From Bacillota bacterium (GTDB lineage: Bacteria; Bacillota; Limnochordia; Darwinibacteriales; Darwinibacteriaceae), in contig JAAYRS010000071.1 in assembly GCA_012518645.1 (NCBI GenBank), positions 1-39,209 of the forward strand: DNA of 39,209 nt, read 5' to 3'. Below, piece after piece: positions 24,616 through 32,980 of the stretch. Position 1 is the stretch's first letter. Each line of letters starts with the position of its first letter. A program made the position numbers and the translations under genes. The notes under the pieces are model-generated. The model was not told the origin of the DNA. It saw nothing but the letters and a program-made list of their open reading frames with translations, and ran no database searches.

Positions 24616-25917
24616 TTACTTCCGGGAGTCGAGGCGGATCCTGCGCAGCCCCTTTTCACCGGCAAAAACGGCTCTGGAACCCAATTCGGATTCGATGGCA
24701 ATCAATCTATTGCCTGTGGCATCGATGGCCCCTTCCCTTAAATACCCGCTGTTTATACCTACGGCGTAATCAGCAATATCGGCGCCTTCGCCCCTGCTGC
24801 TGCAGGGCATAACCCGGTAGCCGTTCTCATAGGCAAAGCGGACGGCCTCCAAGGCTTCTGTAATAGTGCCCTTTTGATAGACCTTCAGCAAAACCGAATT
24901 AGCCGCCCCGGTTTCGATCCCCCGCCGAAGCCGTTCAGTATTAGTAACAAAAAGATCATCGCCCACAATATCAATATCGTATTTCTTGGTCAAACGGGCG
25001 TGGCTTTCAAAATCGTTTTCGGGAAAAGGATCTTCGATAATTCTAAAAGAGTAGTTTTCTATCATTTCTTCATAAATCCGGAAGAGATCCTCTTTGCTTT
25101 TTTCACCCTCGGAAAACAGCCCAATAAATTTTTTCTTCTCCGGATCGTAATAGGTTTCTGCAGCAATATCCGCCTGCAGGCAGACTTTTCCTTCATAGCC
25201 GCAGTTAACCGCGGCTTCCATCATGGCATCCCACAATTCCCGATCGTGTTCTACGATCCTGGTGTCCAGAAGCTGGCGGGAATAATGCTCCATGGTAAAT
25301 CCCAGCTTGAATCTGCGGTTAAGAATCCGGGCATATTCCGCAAAAATCTCCCACCCGGCATAAGCTGCTTCCCGAAAACTGGAGAAACCGTAGCACATGA
25401 TAGCATAGGTGGGCTTACCTCCGGCCTCCTCCCCTGCTCCGTAGCGGTAAGAGCCCCTGCCGGTCATAATGCCGGGGACGGGAAGAGTACAGGCATTGAC
25501 ACCCCCAATATGCTGGTATAAGGGGATGCCCAAGCTGGCAGCACCCGCTTTTAACACCGCTGCCGAAAGGCTGCCGGTGGCATTAGCGCCTAATTTGGAT
25601 TTGTCCGCTGTTCCGTCTAATTCAATAATGACCGCATCTACCCGAGCCTGGTGAGAAGAATCCAGGCCAATTAAAGCAGGGGCTAAGATCTTATTAACGT
25701 TGTCCGCAGCTGTTTTAACTCCCCAGCCTCCCAGGCGGGTTCGGGGATCGTAGGCAAACTTTGCCTCCAGACTCCCCATGGAAGTGCCGGCAACGGCCAC
25801 CGCTGCACCCCTGGCCCCGTTTCTGGTGATAACCTCTACTTCCACTCCGGGATAACCTTTGGCCCCAAAAATTTCCCTAGCTTGTATCGATACTATTTCC
25901 TGTGCTCTGCCCATCAT
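24616..25917 (-). CDS. Enolase-family protein lacking canonical catalytic residues
   Basis: A 433-residue homologue of enolase over its whole length: GYPGVEVEV at 21-29 (enolase GNPTVEVEV), IIELDGTADKSKLGANA at 97-113, LGIPLYQHIGG, metal ligands D250, E295 (IEDP) and D320 (VGDDLFVTN), and the general base K345 (LLKVYQ). Missing are the GDEGGFAP loop with the proton-donating glutamate, the MxNIxNGGxHA histidine loop (here VPGIMTGRGSYRYG), the SHRSGET motif (here PCSSRGEGAD) and the final substrate lysine (R394). The metal site and base survive while the phosphoenolpyruvate-binding loops are replaced, so another substrate is probable. It is not expected to be the glycolytic enzyme. ATG 25914 is an alternative start. 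Confidence 0.85.
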   Translation of the reverse strand: MMGRAQEIVSIQAREIFGAKGYPGVEVEVITRNGARGAAVAVAGTSMGSLEAKFAYDPRTRLGGWGVKTAADNVNKILAPALIGLDSSHQARVDAVIIELDGTADKSKLGANATGSLSAAVLKAGAASLGIPLYQHIGGVNACTLPVPGIMTGRGSYRYGAGEEAGGKPTYAIMCYGFSSFREAAYAGWEIFAEYARILNRRFKLGFTMEHYSRQLLDTRIVEHDRELWDAMMEAAVNCGYEGKVCLQADIAAETYYDPEKKKFIGLFSEGEKSKEDLFRIYEEMIENYSFRIIEDPFPENDFESHARLTKKYDIDIVGDDLFVTNTERLRRGIETGAANSVLLKVYQKGTITEALEAVRFAYENGYRVMPCSSRGEGADIADYAVGINSGYLREGAIDATGNRLIAIESELGSRAVFAGEKGLRRIRLDSRK

Positions 25918-26001
25918 AATCCTCCTACTTTAATTCTAAAAATTCTGGGGGAAATTTCCCTCCCCCGGCCCAAGCCCCCTTCAAAGCTTAGGCTTAGACA
26001 A

Positions 26002-26193
26002 TCAAGACTGCTTAGTCAGAAACAGTTTACCGCCGACGGCCCAGTTTTCCGGTTCAATCTCCACAAAAAGAACAGTAACGGACTGGGGCGAGACCTGCCC
26101 TATTTCCGCCATGGTTTTAGTCAAGCTTTCCGCCAATTCTTTTTTCTGCTCCGCGCTTCTCCCTGTCCACATCTTCACTTCAATCACGGGCAT
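26002..26193 (-). CDS. 4-oxalocrotonate tautomerase family enzyme
   Basis: A 63-residue member of the tautomerase superfamily. After removal of Met the N-terminal Pro is the catalytic base (MPVIEVKMWTGRS), and Arg near position 11 is conserved with the family. The helix with EQKKELAESLTKTM and the strand VTVLFVEIEPENWAVGGK fit the beta-alpha-beta fold; small homohexamers are usual. It would interconvert enol and keto forms of a 2-keto acid. GGGGAGG lies 9 nt before the ATG. It sits between the glycerate-kinase-like and enolase-like genes, so its substrate is probably the product of one of the dehydrating enzymes of the operon. Confidence 0.88.
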   Translation of the reverse strand: MPVIEVKMWTGRSAEQKKELAESLTKTMAEIGQVSPQSVTVLFVEIEPENWAVGGKLFLTKQS

Positions 26194-26219
26194 GACGTTT
26201 TTCCTCCCCTAAAATGCCT

Positions 26220-27656
26220 TTAGTCCAAAATAACAACAACTCCCAAATCATCCAAGCTAATATTGGGGGTGGCCTCAACCCCGCTTCCCAGCTTTAAAAG
26301 AGCATAACTGGTGTTATGCCTTTTGATCGCCTCTTTAAGATCAACTCCCAACTTTTGAGACCGGGGCCAGGTCTGCCCGTCTACGACACCTCCCGCTAGG
26401 CAAAACCGGGTACCGTCTTGTAAGATCGCGCCGGGGCCGTCGGTCCCGTCTGAATCCACTGCGCCCACAGCAATTTTAGTACTGCCGGCAATCTTGAGGG
26501 CAGCCGCCGCTGCATATTCTTGATTCCTGCCTCCCACGCCGGTTTCTTCACCTAAGGTGGTCAAAAGCTCTCCCGCAGTAAATAAAGCGCAGGGTTTTGG
26601 GATTAAGCCGCCTTCTTCAGCGATGGTGTTCGCAATCTCACCGATTACAAAACCGGCCTGGCTTGCTTCAGCTTGTAAGTTCTCAGCCAAAACCAGGCTG
26701 TTTAAACCCAGCTTTTCCGCGGCCCGCCGGGCACTTTCCAAGAGAACATTGCGCCCGGGCATCAGGGAGAAAATTCGAGCCCCCATCTTTTTAAACTCTG
26801 CAGCTTTTAAGGTTTCTTGTTCCGGTCTGCCTTCCTCAAGATGGCGGATTACGGCCGGGGGCAGAAGCTTCCGCACCTGCCATTTTTCCACAACTTCCAA
26901 AGCATCGGCGAAGGTGGTAAAGTCAGGAAGGGTATGCAGCCAGAGATTTTTGTAGAGTAAATCATTGTAATTTTTGCGGTGCTCTACTAACAAATGAACT
27001 GTTTTGGCCGGCTGAAGATACCTGGAAAACCGCCCTCCCTTGAGCTGATCAACATGATTTCTAATTGCGTTAAGATCAGCTGTGGGCGCACCCTTTTGCA
27101 GCTGCATAATGTGGGTGAGGCGCCGAACATCTTCTAAACTGATTCCCGCTGCAGGCAGGGTCAGCAGAGAAGATATCCCGTTGGCGGCCAAGGTAAAAAC
27201 CAGATCATCCTTGCTCAGTTTTTGAGTTAGTTCTAAAATCCGGCGGCAGCCCAGAAGGCAGTCTTGGTCCGGCAGGGGATGGCCCCCCAGGGTAACCTCG
27301 ATCCGGTCTAAGATGATCTCTGTCCCTTTTTTATCAATAACGTGCCCGCCGGAAATGAGATCGCCGCAAATATCCTCTAGGGCTTTGGCAGCATACTGCA
27401 CCCCCTTGCCGGCCCCGAAGACATAGATTCCCCGGATCTGCTCTAAATCGAATACTTCCTGGTCAGGCCCAGGATCACCGCTGGGTTTGCTCTTTGCACT
27501 GCCGACAAAAAGCCGGCTGCCTTCAAGACGAATGATTCTTTTTGTGTTTTCGCAGGGATCGGCTGCCTGCAGCCCAGCTTCTAGAATATCTACGGCCATT
27601 TTGCGCGCTCTGCGATTGCCGTGGCTTGTTAAAGTTTCTGCATTTGTGATCCGCAC
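26220..27656 (-). CDS. Glycerate 2-kinase (DUF4147/MOFRL) family protein with altered active-site loops
   Basis: A 478-residue homologue of class II glycerate kinase, which makes 2-phosphoglycerate. The family frame is clear: VFGAGKGVQYAA with K84, TLGGHPLPDQDCLLGCRRIL, LPAAGISLEDVRRLT, IRNHVDQLKGGR, and the C-terminal MOFRL domain with VGGRNQEYAAAAALKIAG and DSDGTDGPGA. Two active-site elements differ: the SGGGSAL loop is AANGISS (157-163), and the SDVxGDDPxxIASGP motif is replaced by LVEHRKNYNDLLYKN (223-237). The catalytic aspartate of the latter is therefore absent. Another phosphate acceptor or a non-kinase role is likely. The start is GTG with GAGGTGG 7 nt upstream. Confidence 0.83.
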   Translation of the reverse strand: MRITNAETLTSHGNRRARKMAVDILEAGLQAADPCENTKRIIRLEGSRLFVGSAKSKPSGDPGPDQEVFDLEQIRGIYVFGAGKGVQYAAKALEDICGDLISGGHVIDKKGTEIILDRIEVTLGGHPLPDQDCLLGCRRILELTQKLSKDDLVFTLAANGISSLLTLPAAGISLEDVRRLTHIMQLQKGAPTADLNAIRNHVDQLKGGRFSRYLQPAKTVHLLVEHRKNYNDLLYKNLWLHTLPDFTTFADALEVVEKWQVRKLLPPAVIRHLEEGRPEQETLKAAEFKKMGARIFSLMPGRNVLLESARRAAEKLGLNSLVLAENLQAEASQAGFVIGEIANTIAEEGGLIPKPCALFTAGELLTTLGEETGVGGRNQEYAAAAALKIAGSTKIAVGAVDSDGTDGPGAILQDGTRFCLAGGVVDGQTWPRSQKLGVDLKEAIKRHNTSYALLKLGSGVEATPNISLDDLGVVVILD

Positions 27657-27702
27657 AGATTTACCACCTCACCAAGTGTAGTCTAGACCCTGTCGGGAAC
27701 AA

Positions 27703-27726
27703 GCCGGCCCCTCTCTTGGGGCCGGC
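27703..27726 (-). other. Strong intercistronic hairpin after the TAXI binding-protein gene
   Basis: GCCGGCCCC and GGGGCCGGC form a perfect 9-bp GC stem with a 6-nt loop, then TTGTTCCC on the minus strand. With only a weak T-run it is probably a partial attenuator or 3' mRNA stabiliser between the transporter and enzyme genes. Confidence 0.6.
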
Positions 27727-27752
27727 CCAAGTATTCTGGAGTTAACGCGCTT

Positions 27753-28745
27753 CTAAGGCATATAGCCCATTTCCCGGTAATAACGTTCAGCACCGGGGTG
27801 CAGCTCAAATCCCGCATCCATCCAGCTGGTTTTGGGATCCATATCTTCAAAACCGGGGTGGATCTTGTACAGATAGTCAATGTTTTCCCAGACCAGTTTA
27901 GTTAAGGTATAAACAAGATCCTCGTCCATATCCTTGTGAACAAAAGCAATTGCCAATTCGGAAACACTGAGAAACGGCTGATCCTGCTTGGGGTAAACCC
28001 CTGCTTCCACTAATTCCGGGACATAGCCGTAGGTCTTTTGCAGCTTCTCCACGGCCTCTTCATTTAAGGTGAGGAAGGTAACTTCTGTAGTTTGGGTCAG
28101 ATCCAAAAGCCAAGGGATCCCCAGGGTGGCGTTATTCCAAACAGCATCCAAATGTCCATCCCTAATCCGTCCGATGGCATCGCTTTGAGAGGAAAAACTC
28201 ACTGAACCGCCCCAGCTGCGGATATCCTCGTAAGTTACACCGTGAGCTTCCAGAATCCTACTGACGCCCAATTCGCCCCCGGAGCCCCGCTGGCCGGAGT
28301 CGATGCGGATAGGATACTGTTTTTCCACCAGCTCGTCCAGGGAGCTGATCCCCAGACGGCTTAAAACCGGAAAATGATAAATGGCCGGCCGGCGCATGTT
28401 GAAAAGGGACCGCAGATCAGTGTATTTCTTGCCAAAGGGTTCTAAGCCGTGAATGGCCTCGAAAGCGTTGATGTTAAAAGTCAAGCCGATATCTGTCAGC
28501 TTTTCGTCCACGCTGATGATATTGCTGATCCCTGCGCCGGGAACGACGGTAGTCATTAAATCGGGAATGTTCGGTTCCCAAACATCTGCTAAAGCAGTTA
28601 AGTAGATGAACCAGCCGCCGCCCATGCCGCCGCCGCTGAGAGTCAGCCTGGTACTTGCTTGGGCCATTGCTCCGCAAAAGATCGCTGCAATGATCAAACT
28701 GCCGAGAAGCACTTTTGAGAATTTAGTGCGCATCATTTTAGACAC
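27753..28745 (-). CDS. TAXI-family TRAP transporter solute-binding protein
   Basis: Captures an organic acid for the fused TRAP permease encoded upstream. The signal peptide ends at AMAQA, and the mature protein starts with the TAXI pattern LSGGGMGGGWFIYLTALAD, followed by GAGISNIISVDEKLTDIGLT and IDSGQRGSGGE. As with the family-5 binding protein there is no lipobox. GTG 28745 is supported by GGGGG 8 nt upstream. Its 330 residues match the family. TAXI proteins typically bind glutamate, 2-oxoglutarate or related carboxylates; the ligand here is probably the acid degraded by this operon. Confidence 0.9.
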   Translation of the reverse strand: MSKMMRTKFSKVLLGSLIIAAIFCGAMAQASTRLTLSGGGMGGGWFIYLTALADVWEPNIPDLMTTVVPGAGISNIISVDEKLTDIGLTFNINAFEAIHGLEPFGKKYTDLRSLFNMRRPAIYHFPVLSRLGISSLDELVEKQYPIRIDSGQRGSGGELGVSRILEAHGVTYEDIRSWGGSVSFSSQSDAIGRIRDGHLDAVWNNATLGIPWLLDLTQTTEVTFLTLNEEAVEKLQKTYGYVPELVEAGVYPKQDQPFLSVSELAIAFVHKDMDEDLVYTLTKLVWENIDYLYKIHPGFEDMDPKTSWMDAGFELHPGAERYYREMGYMP

Positions 28746-28809
28746 CTTGATTTCCCCCTTAGTAAATGTTGATGGTTCAATTCTTGTTCAATGCCGGCGA
28801 AAGACGGTC

Positions 28810-30765
28810 CTAGGATTCCGCCCTTATTTTTTGCCCCTCACCGCCTTTCTTTATTAAAATATACTGATGAAACAGAACTAGAGCCAGCAGTGCCAAACCT
28901 ATTAAATCGGTAATGATTTCACTCCTAAACAAGAACAATCCGGCTAGAAAAGCAAGGACGCGGCCCCAAACGGGAACCTTGGCCCTTACCCAGCCGGTTA
29001 CGCCGATGGCCAAGCCAAACATGCCAATTACCGAAGTAATTAGGGCTAGGATAACTGTACCTGTAGAGCCCATCAAAAGCAAAGAGGGCTGATAAACCAT
29101 AAAGAAAGGCACAATAAAGGCCACAATAGCGATGCGGACTGACTCGAAAGCTGTCCGGTTGTAATCTGTGCCGGCAATATTAGCAGCGGCATAGGCGGCC
29201 AGCCCTACAGGAGGTGTGATACTGGATAAGTTAGCGTAATAGAAGATGAAAAGATGGGCCACCAGTTGTGGGACGCCTAGATTAACTAAAGCCGGCGCGC
29301 CTAATACCGCTACCAAAATAAATGCTGCAACTCCGGGCAGGCCCATACCTAACAAAGTGGACATGCCTGCCACCAACAAAAGCGTAATGGGCAAACTCTC
29401 TCCCCCCACCCTAAGAATCAGGGAGGTGATCCGCCCCGCCACGCCTGTTAACTCAATAATCCCCACAGCAATGGAAGCTGTGGTAATAGCCATGGCAATG
29501 GGAACCGTGTTTTCGGCCCCTACCCTTAAAGCCTTTATCAGGCGGGTTGGCAAAAGCCTAGTATGTTTTCTCAAGTAACTGCAAAGAAAAGCAGAAACCG
29601 TTCCGTAGAATGCACAATAAAGGGGAGTGCGGCCGATGACCAAGAGGTAGGTAACCACCAAAACCGGAATGATCATATGACCTCTTTCCCGGATAGCCTG
29701 CTTCACCGAAATATCGCTGGGTATAACCGGGATCCCTAATTTTAAAACTTCCAAATGGATAACGATATAAACTGAGCCCAGATAAAGCAGGGCCGGGATG
29801 AGATTAGCGCGGCAGACATCTAAATAAGAGATGCGGTTGAACTCCGCGATAATAAAAGCGGAGGAGCCCATCACGGGAGGCAGCAATGTCCCGGTGTTGC
29901 TGGCCACAGCCTCTACTGCAGCTGCCAGAATTTTGGGCATGCCGGTCTTAATCATAATGGGGATGGTGTGCACCCCGGTGACGTAGACGTTGGCTACGGC
30001 GCTGCTGGTCATGGTAGCAAAAAAACCGCTGGCCAAAATCGAGGCCTTGGCCGGTCCCCCTTTGATCTTACTGGTTAGGCCTGTGGCCAAATCCAGAAAG
30101 AATTTCCCTGCCCCGGCGGCAGAAAAGACGGACCCAAAGACAACGAAGAGAAAGACATAGGTTGCCGAGGTCCCCACCAGGCTCCCAAAAATTCCGTTGG
30201 GGGTCAGATAGAGATGATCAACCAAACGGCTTACGGTCACTCCGGCATGCCGAAACATCCAGGGAAAGTGCTGGCCGTACAGGGCGTAGATGATTAAACC
30301 CGCAACCAAAACAACTAAATGAGGCCCAATTGAGCGGCGGGTACCCTCTAAGATCAGCCCCAAAAGGGCGATCCCGAAGATGTACTGCCAAGCGGTCAAA
30401 GGGCTTACATAAGGAAAACGGTAGATTACATTCTCATAATTGAAAACGATATACAAAGCGGACAGAGCACCAAAGGCAGCTACCAGCCAGGAGTAGGCAG
30501 GAGGAGCTTGAAGTTCCTTGGTTCTCTCGGCGCGGCGAAAAGGAAACTTAAGGTAGACCAAAGCTACAACGAAAGCCACATGAATGGAGCGGATAATCAT
30601 GGGTTCAGGCAGGCCAACAGCTGCTACATAAAAATGGTAGACAGCCATGATCACAGCGATGGCTCCCACACAGAGGGCGGGAAATTCTTTTTTGAATTCT
30701 TCCCCAGTCAGCCACTGCATGTCTTTAAAAACGGTACGCTTAGCGTCGCTTATTCTGTCCAACAT
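28810..30765 (-). CDS. TRAP transporter fused permease (DctQ-DctM type)
   Basis: A 651-residue, strongly hydrophobic protein with the fused small and large permease domains found with TAXI binding proteins; it uses an ion gradient to import the bound acid. Seen: an N-terminal four-helix part (residues about 30-150), then DctM motifs such as FGSVFSAAGAGKFFLDLA, GPAKASILASGFFATMTSSAVANV and MSTLLGMGLPGVAAFILVA, with NLSSITPPVGLAAYAAA near 520. It starts 14 nt after the stop of the mandelate-racemase-like gene and precedes the binding protein by 64 nt. Confidence 0.92.
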   Translation of the reverse strand: MLDRISDAKRTVFKDMQWLTGEEFKKEFPALCVGAIAVIMAVYHFYVAAVGLPEPMIIRSIHVAFVVALVYLKFPFRRAERTKELQAPPAYSWLVAAFGALSALYIVFNYENVIYRFPYVSPLTAWQYIFGIALLGLILEGTRRSIGPHLVVLVAGLIIYALYGQHFPWMFRHAGVTVSRLVDHLYLTPNGIFGSLVGTSATYVFLFVVFGSVFSAAGAGKFFLDLATGLTSKIKGGPAKASILASGFFATMTSSAVANVYVTGVHTIPIMIKTGMPKILAAAVEAVASNTGTLLPPVMGSSAFIIAEFNRISYLDVCRANLIPALLYLGSVYIVIHLEVLKLGIPVIPSDISVKQAIRERGHMIIPVLVVTYLLVIGRTPLYCAFYGTVSAFLCSYLRKHTRLLPTRLIKALRVGAENTVPIAMAITTASIAVGIIELTGVAGRITSLILRVGGESLPITLLLVAGMSTLLGMGLPGVAAFILVAVLGAPALVNLGVPQLVAHLFIFYYANLSSITPPVGLAAYAAANIAGTDYNRTAFESVRIAIVAFIVPFFMVYQPSLLLMGSTGTVILALITSVIGMFGLAIGVTGWVRAKVPVWGRVLAFLAGLFLFRSEIITDLIGLALLALVLFHQYILIKKGGEGQKIRAES

Positions 30766-30779
30766 TAGCGGACACTCCT

Positions 30780-31922
30780 TTACACTTTATAACAACTGCC
30801 TTCAATGTATGGAAATTCTGCAAATGCTTCTGTGTTTACTTCAATACCCAAGCCGGGGCCGTCGGGAATTTTGATCTCGCCGTTTTCCGGAATAAAATTC
30901 GGCGGGTTAATAAGTAAGCTTTCCCGCAGGCGCGCTGTGCGGGGCAGATCGATTTCAGCATAAACCCCGTTGCGGACGCTGCCTAAAACTTGAAGGTTGG
31001 CCGCGGTAGCTACAGCGTTGCCCACGATATGGGGAACAAACTTAATTTTGGCGCTTTCGGCCATGATGGCGATTAGGCGGGATTCTAAAATACCTCCGCA
31101 TTTACAGGCATCCGGCTGGACTACATCAATACCCTGTTCTTTAATGGGCCTATGGAAGGCATTGTGGGTAAACAAGCTTTCGCCGTAAGCGATGCGCAGC
31201 TTCCGAGCCCGGGACAGTTCAATCAATCCGTCCAGATCAGCTGCAGGCAGGGGTTCTTCCAGCCAGTAGACGCCCAAGTCCCGCAGGCCTTCAATCACAT
31301 AACGAGCCTGGGTCCGATCATAACTGCCGGCCGCATCGGTGAGGATATCTACATCATCGCCCACTGCCGAACGGATTGCTTCCACTACTTCCAGATCTCT
31401 TTTAAAGCCCAAGCCCACCCTTACTTTTAAAGCCTTATAACCGTAAGAAAGCATTTCCTGGGCTTCTTCCACCAGTTTACTTTTTTCTTTCCAGCCTAAG
31501 CCCCAGCCTCCGGCATAGGCTCTAACCTTATCGGCCGAGCCCCCTAAAAGCTTGTAAACAGGCAGACCGGCTGCTTTGCCGGTAATATCCCACAAAGCCG
31601 TATCTATAGCGCTGATGGCGGCAATAGGGGCCCCGCTGGCACCCAGCATGTAAGTCATGCGGAAGAGAGGGGCTAAACAGTCTTGGATTTTTGTAGGATC
31701 TTTACCCGTTAGATGCGGAGCATAAGCTGAGGTAATAATCTTCTCTACGGCAGGCGGGCATAAACAGTGATGGGCTTCGCCGAATCCAACGAGACCTTCA
31801 TCTGTCCTAATTTCCACCAGTACACTATCGCGTTTTACGGGCCGGCCGGTTGCAGAGCGCCAATCAATACTATCGTCAACCGGACAGGATAAAAGATGAA
31901 CTTTGATCTGATCTATCTTCAT
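30780..31922 (-). CDS. Mandelate racemase/muconate lactonizing enzyme family protein
   Basis: Enolase-superfamily enzyme that removes a proton next to a carboxylate, leading to racemisation or dehydration. Seen: an N-terminal capping domain to about residue 125 with DTALWDITGKAAGLPVYKLLGG, general-base motif K166-V-R168, metal ligands D196 (ILTDAAG), E222 (WLEEP) and E248 (AYGES), and the D271/H298 dyad (VVQPDACKCGG, FVPHIVGN). The KxR plus Asp-His dyad with a final E (YAEIDLPR) points to acid-sugar dehydratases or racemases of the mandelate racemase subgroup rather than muconate cycloisomerases. Length 380 is typical. It is the first enzyme gene after the regulator, so likely the entry step. 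Confidence 0.9.
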   Translation of the reverse strand: MKIDQIKVHLLSCPVDDSIDWRSATGRPVKRDSVLVEIRTDEGLVGFGEAHHCLCPPAVEKIITSAYAPHLTGKDPTKIQDCLAPLFRMTYMLGASGAPIAAISAIDTALWDITGKAAGLPVYKLLGGSADKVRAYAGGWGLGWKEKSKLVEEAQEMLSYGYKALKVRVGLGFKRDLEVVEAIRSAVGDDVDILTDAAGSYDRTQARYVIEGLRDLGVYWLEEPLPAADLDGLIELSRARKLRIAYGESLFTHNAFHRPIKEQGIDVVQPDACKCGGILESRLIAIMAESAKIKFVPHIVGNAVATAANLQVLGSVRNGVYAEIDLPRTARLRESLLINPPNFIPENGEIKIPDGPGLGIEVNTEAFAEFPYIEGSCYKV

Positions 31923-32025
31923 ATTGCTCTCCTTTCTTCTTTTCCCATCTGCACTGTTTCTGCCAAATTCCGCTGGTCCTAAATTTTAAGCCCTCTTTCC
32001 CTTCACCTTCTTTCTCTTTCTTTTG

Positions 32026-32847
32026 TTAATAAGCCTTACGGGAAACCAGAGGCAGGAAGATGCCCACCTGTTTAGAGATCTCGCGGCTGGCAGCCATTAC
32101 TTGGACCGCTAAGGCTTTGATTCTTTCTTCCGTAATGCGGTGAGCGGGCACAGAGATGCTCACCGCGGCAAAAACATGATCGCCCTCTCCAAAAAGAGGC
32201 GCCCCGATACAAAAAGCGCCTTCTTCCCGCTCTTCCCGGTTGACAGCATAGCCCTTTGCCCTTACTTTCTCAATTTCCGCTTCAAGTTTTTTCCGATCTG
32301 TGATGGTGTTCTTGGTAAAGCGGGTTAAGTGCAAATCGTTGAGGACTTGCTCTAATTGATCTTTCTGCATACTGGCTAAGTACACTTTGCCCACACCGGT
32401 GTAAAGAGGGACCCTGCTTCCTAAACTGGCCAGCACCCGCACTGTCCCTTTCTGGTCTGTTTGAACCTGATCAATATGGATTGCTTCCCGCTTTTCAAAG
32501 AAAACTAAATTGACGGTTTCCCCGGTTTTCTGCATCAATTCCTCTAAGTAAGGCCTAATTACATTCCTTATTTCCAAATGATCGAGCATGTTCCCGGCCA
32601 GATCTAAAATGCGAAACCCGCACCTGTATTTTCTACTCTCCGGATCCTGCTGAACATAGCCCCGCTGAACCATGGTGTTGATTAAGTGAAAGGCCGTAGA
32701 GTCATGCAGACCTACCGCCGCAGCCACCTCCCCTAATCCCAAAGGCTGCTCGGACTCACTTAAGGTTTCCAAAAGGGCAAAAGCCCTCTCTACGGATTGA
32801 ATTGTCTTTGCCCCTGAAGGCTTTTTCCTGCGTTCACTTTTTTTCAA
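32026..32847 (-). CDS. IclR-family transcriptional regulator
   Basis: Winged-helix domain at about residues 20-75 (IQSVERAFALLETL, LGEVAAAVGLHDSTAFHLINTMVQRGYV) followed by the IclR effector-binding domain (VNLVFFEKREAIHIDQVQ, LYTGVGKVYLASM, CIGAPLFGEGDHVFAAVSISVPA). I chose TTG 32847 because GGTGGG lies 8 nt upstream and it gives 273 residues, the family norm; an ATG at 33006 would add 53 non-family residues and put the palindromic operator inside the gene. It heads the catabolic operon, 103 nt ahead of the first enzyme gene, and probably controls it in response to a pathway acid. Confidence 0.9.
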   Translation of the reverse strand: MKKSERRKKPSGAKTIQSVERAFALLETLSESEQPLGLGEVAAAVGLHDSTAFHLINTMVQRGYVQQDPESRKYRCGFRILDLAGNMLDHLEIRNVIRPYLEELMQKTGETVNLVFFEKREAIHIDQVQTDQKGTVRVLASLGSRVPLYTGVGKVYLASMQKDQLEQVLNDLHLTRFTKNTITDRKKLEAEIEKVRAKGYAVNREEREEGAFCIGAPLFGEGDHVFAAVSISVPAHRITEERIKALAVQVMAASREISKQVGIFLPLVSRKAY

Positions 32848-32963
32848 CAAATATTCCCACCTTTCCGCAAGCTGGAAAACGTTCTTGACACAAATTCGAA
32901 GCTGGGATTTTGCTGGAAATGGATTTATTTTTAATCTTTTAGTCCTGGTCTTGGTTTTAGCCA

Positions 32964-32980
32964 ATTTTACATTGTAAAAT
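32964..32980. promoter_or_regulatory. Palindromic operator, probable IclR binding site
   Basis: ATTTTACATTGTAAAAT is a perfect 8+1+8 palindrome about 117 bases upstream of the regulator start. On the minus strand it contains TACAAT, a good -10 box, with a weak TTTAAT -35 sixteen bases upstream, so binding would block transcription (autoregulation). Size and symmetry fit IclR-family operators; the assignment is inference. Confidence 0.6.

Noticed and set aside
24874-25521. A 215-codon plus-strand frame
   Set aside because: It is antisense to the enolase-family gene and has no family features or binding site.
24616-25917. Canonical glycolytic enolase
   Set aside because: The proton-donor glutamate loop, histidine loops and substrate lysine are missing.
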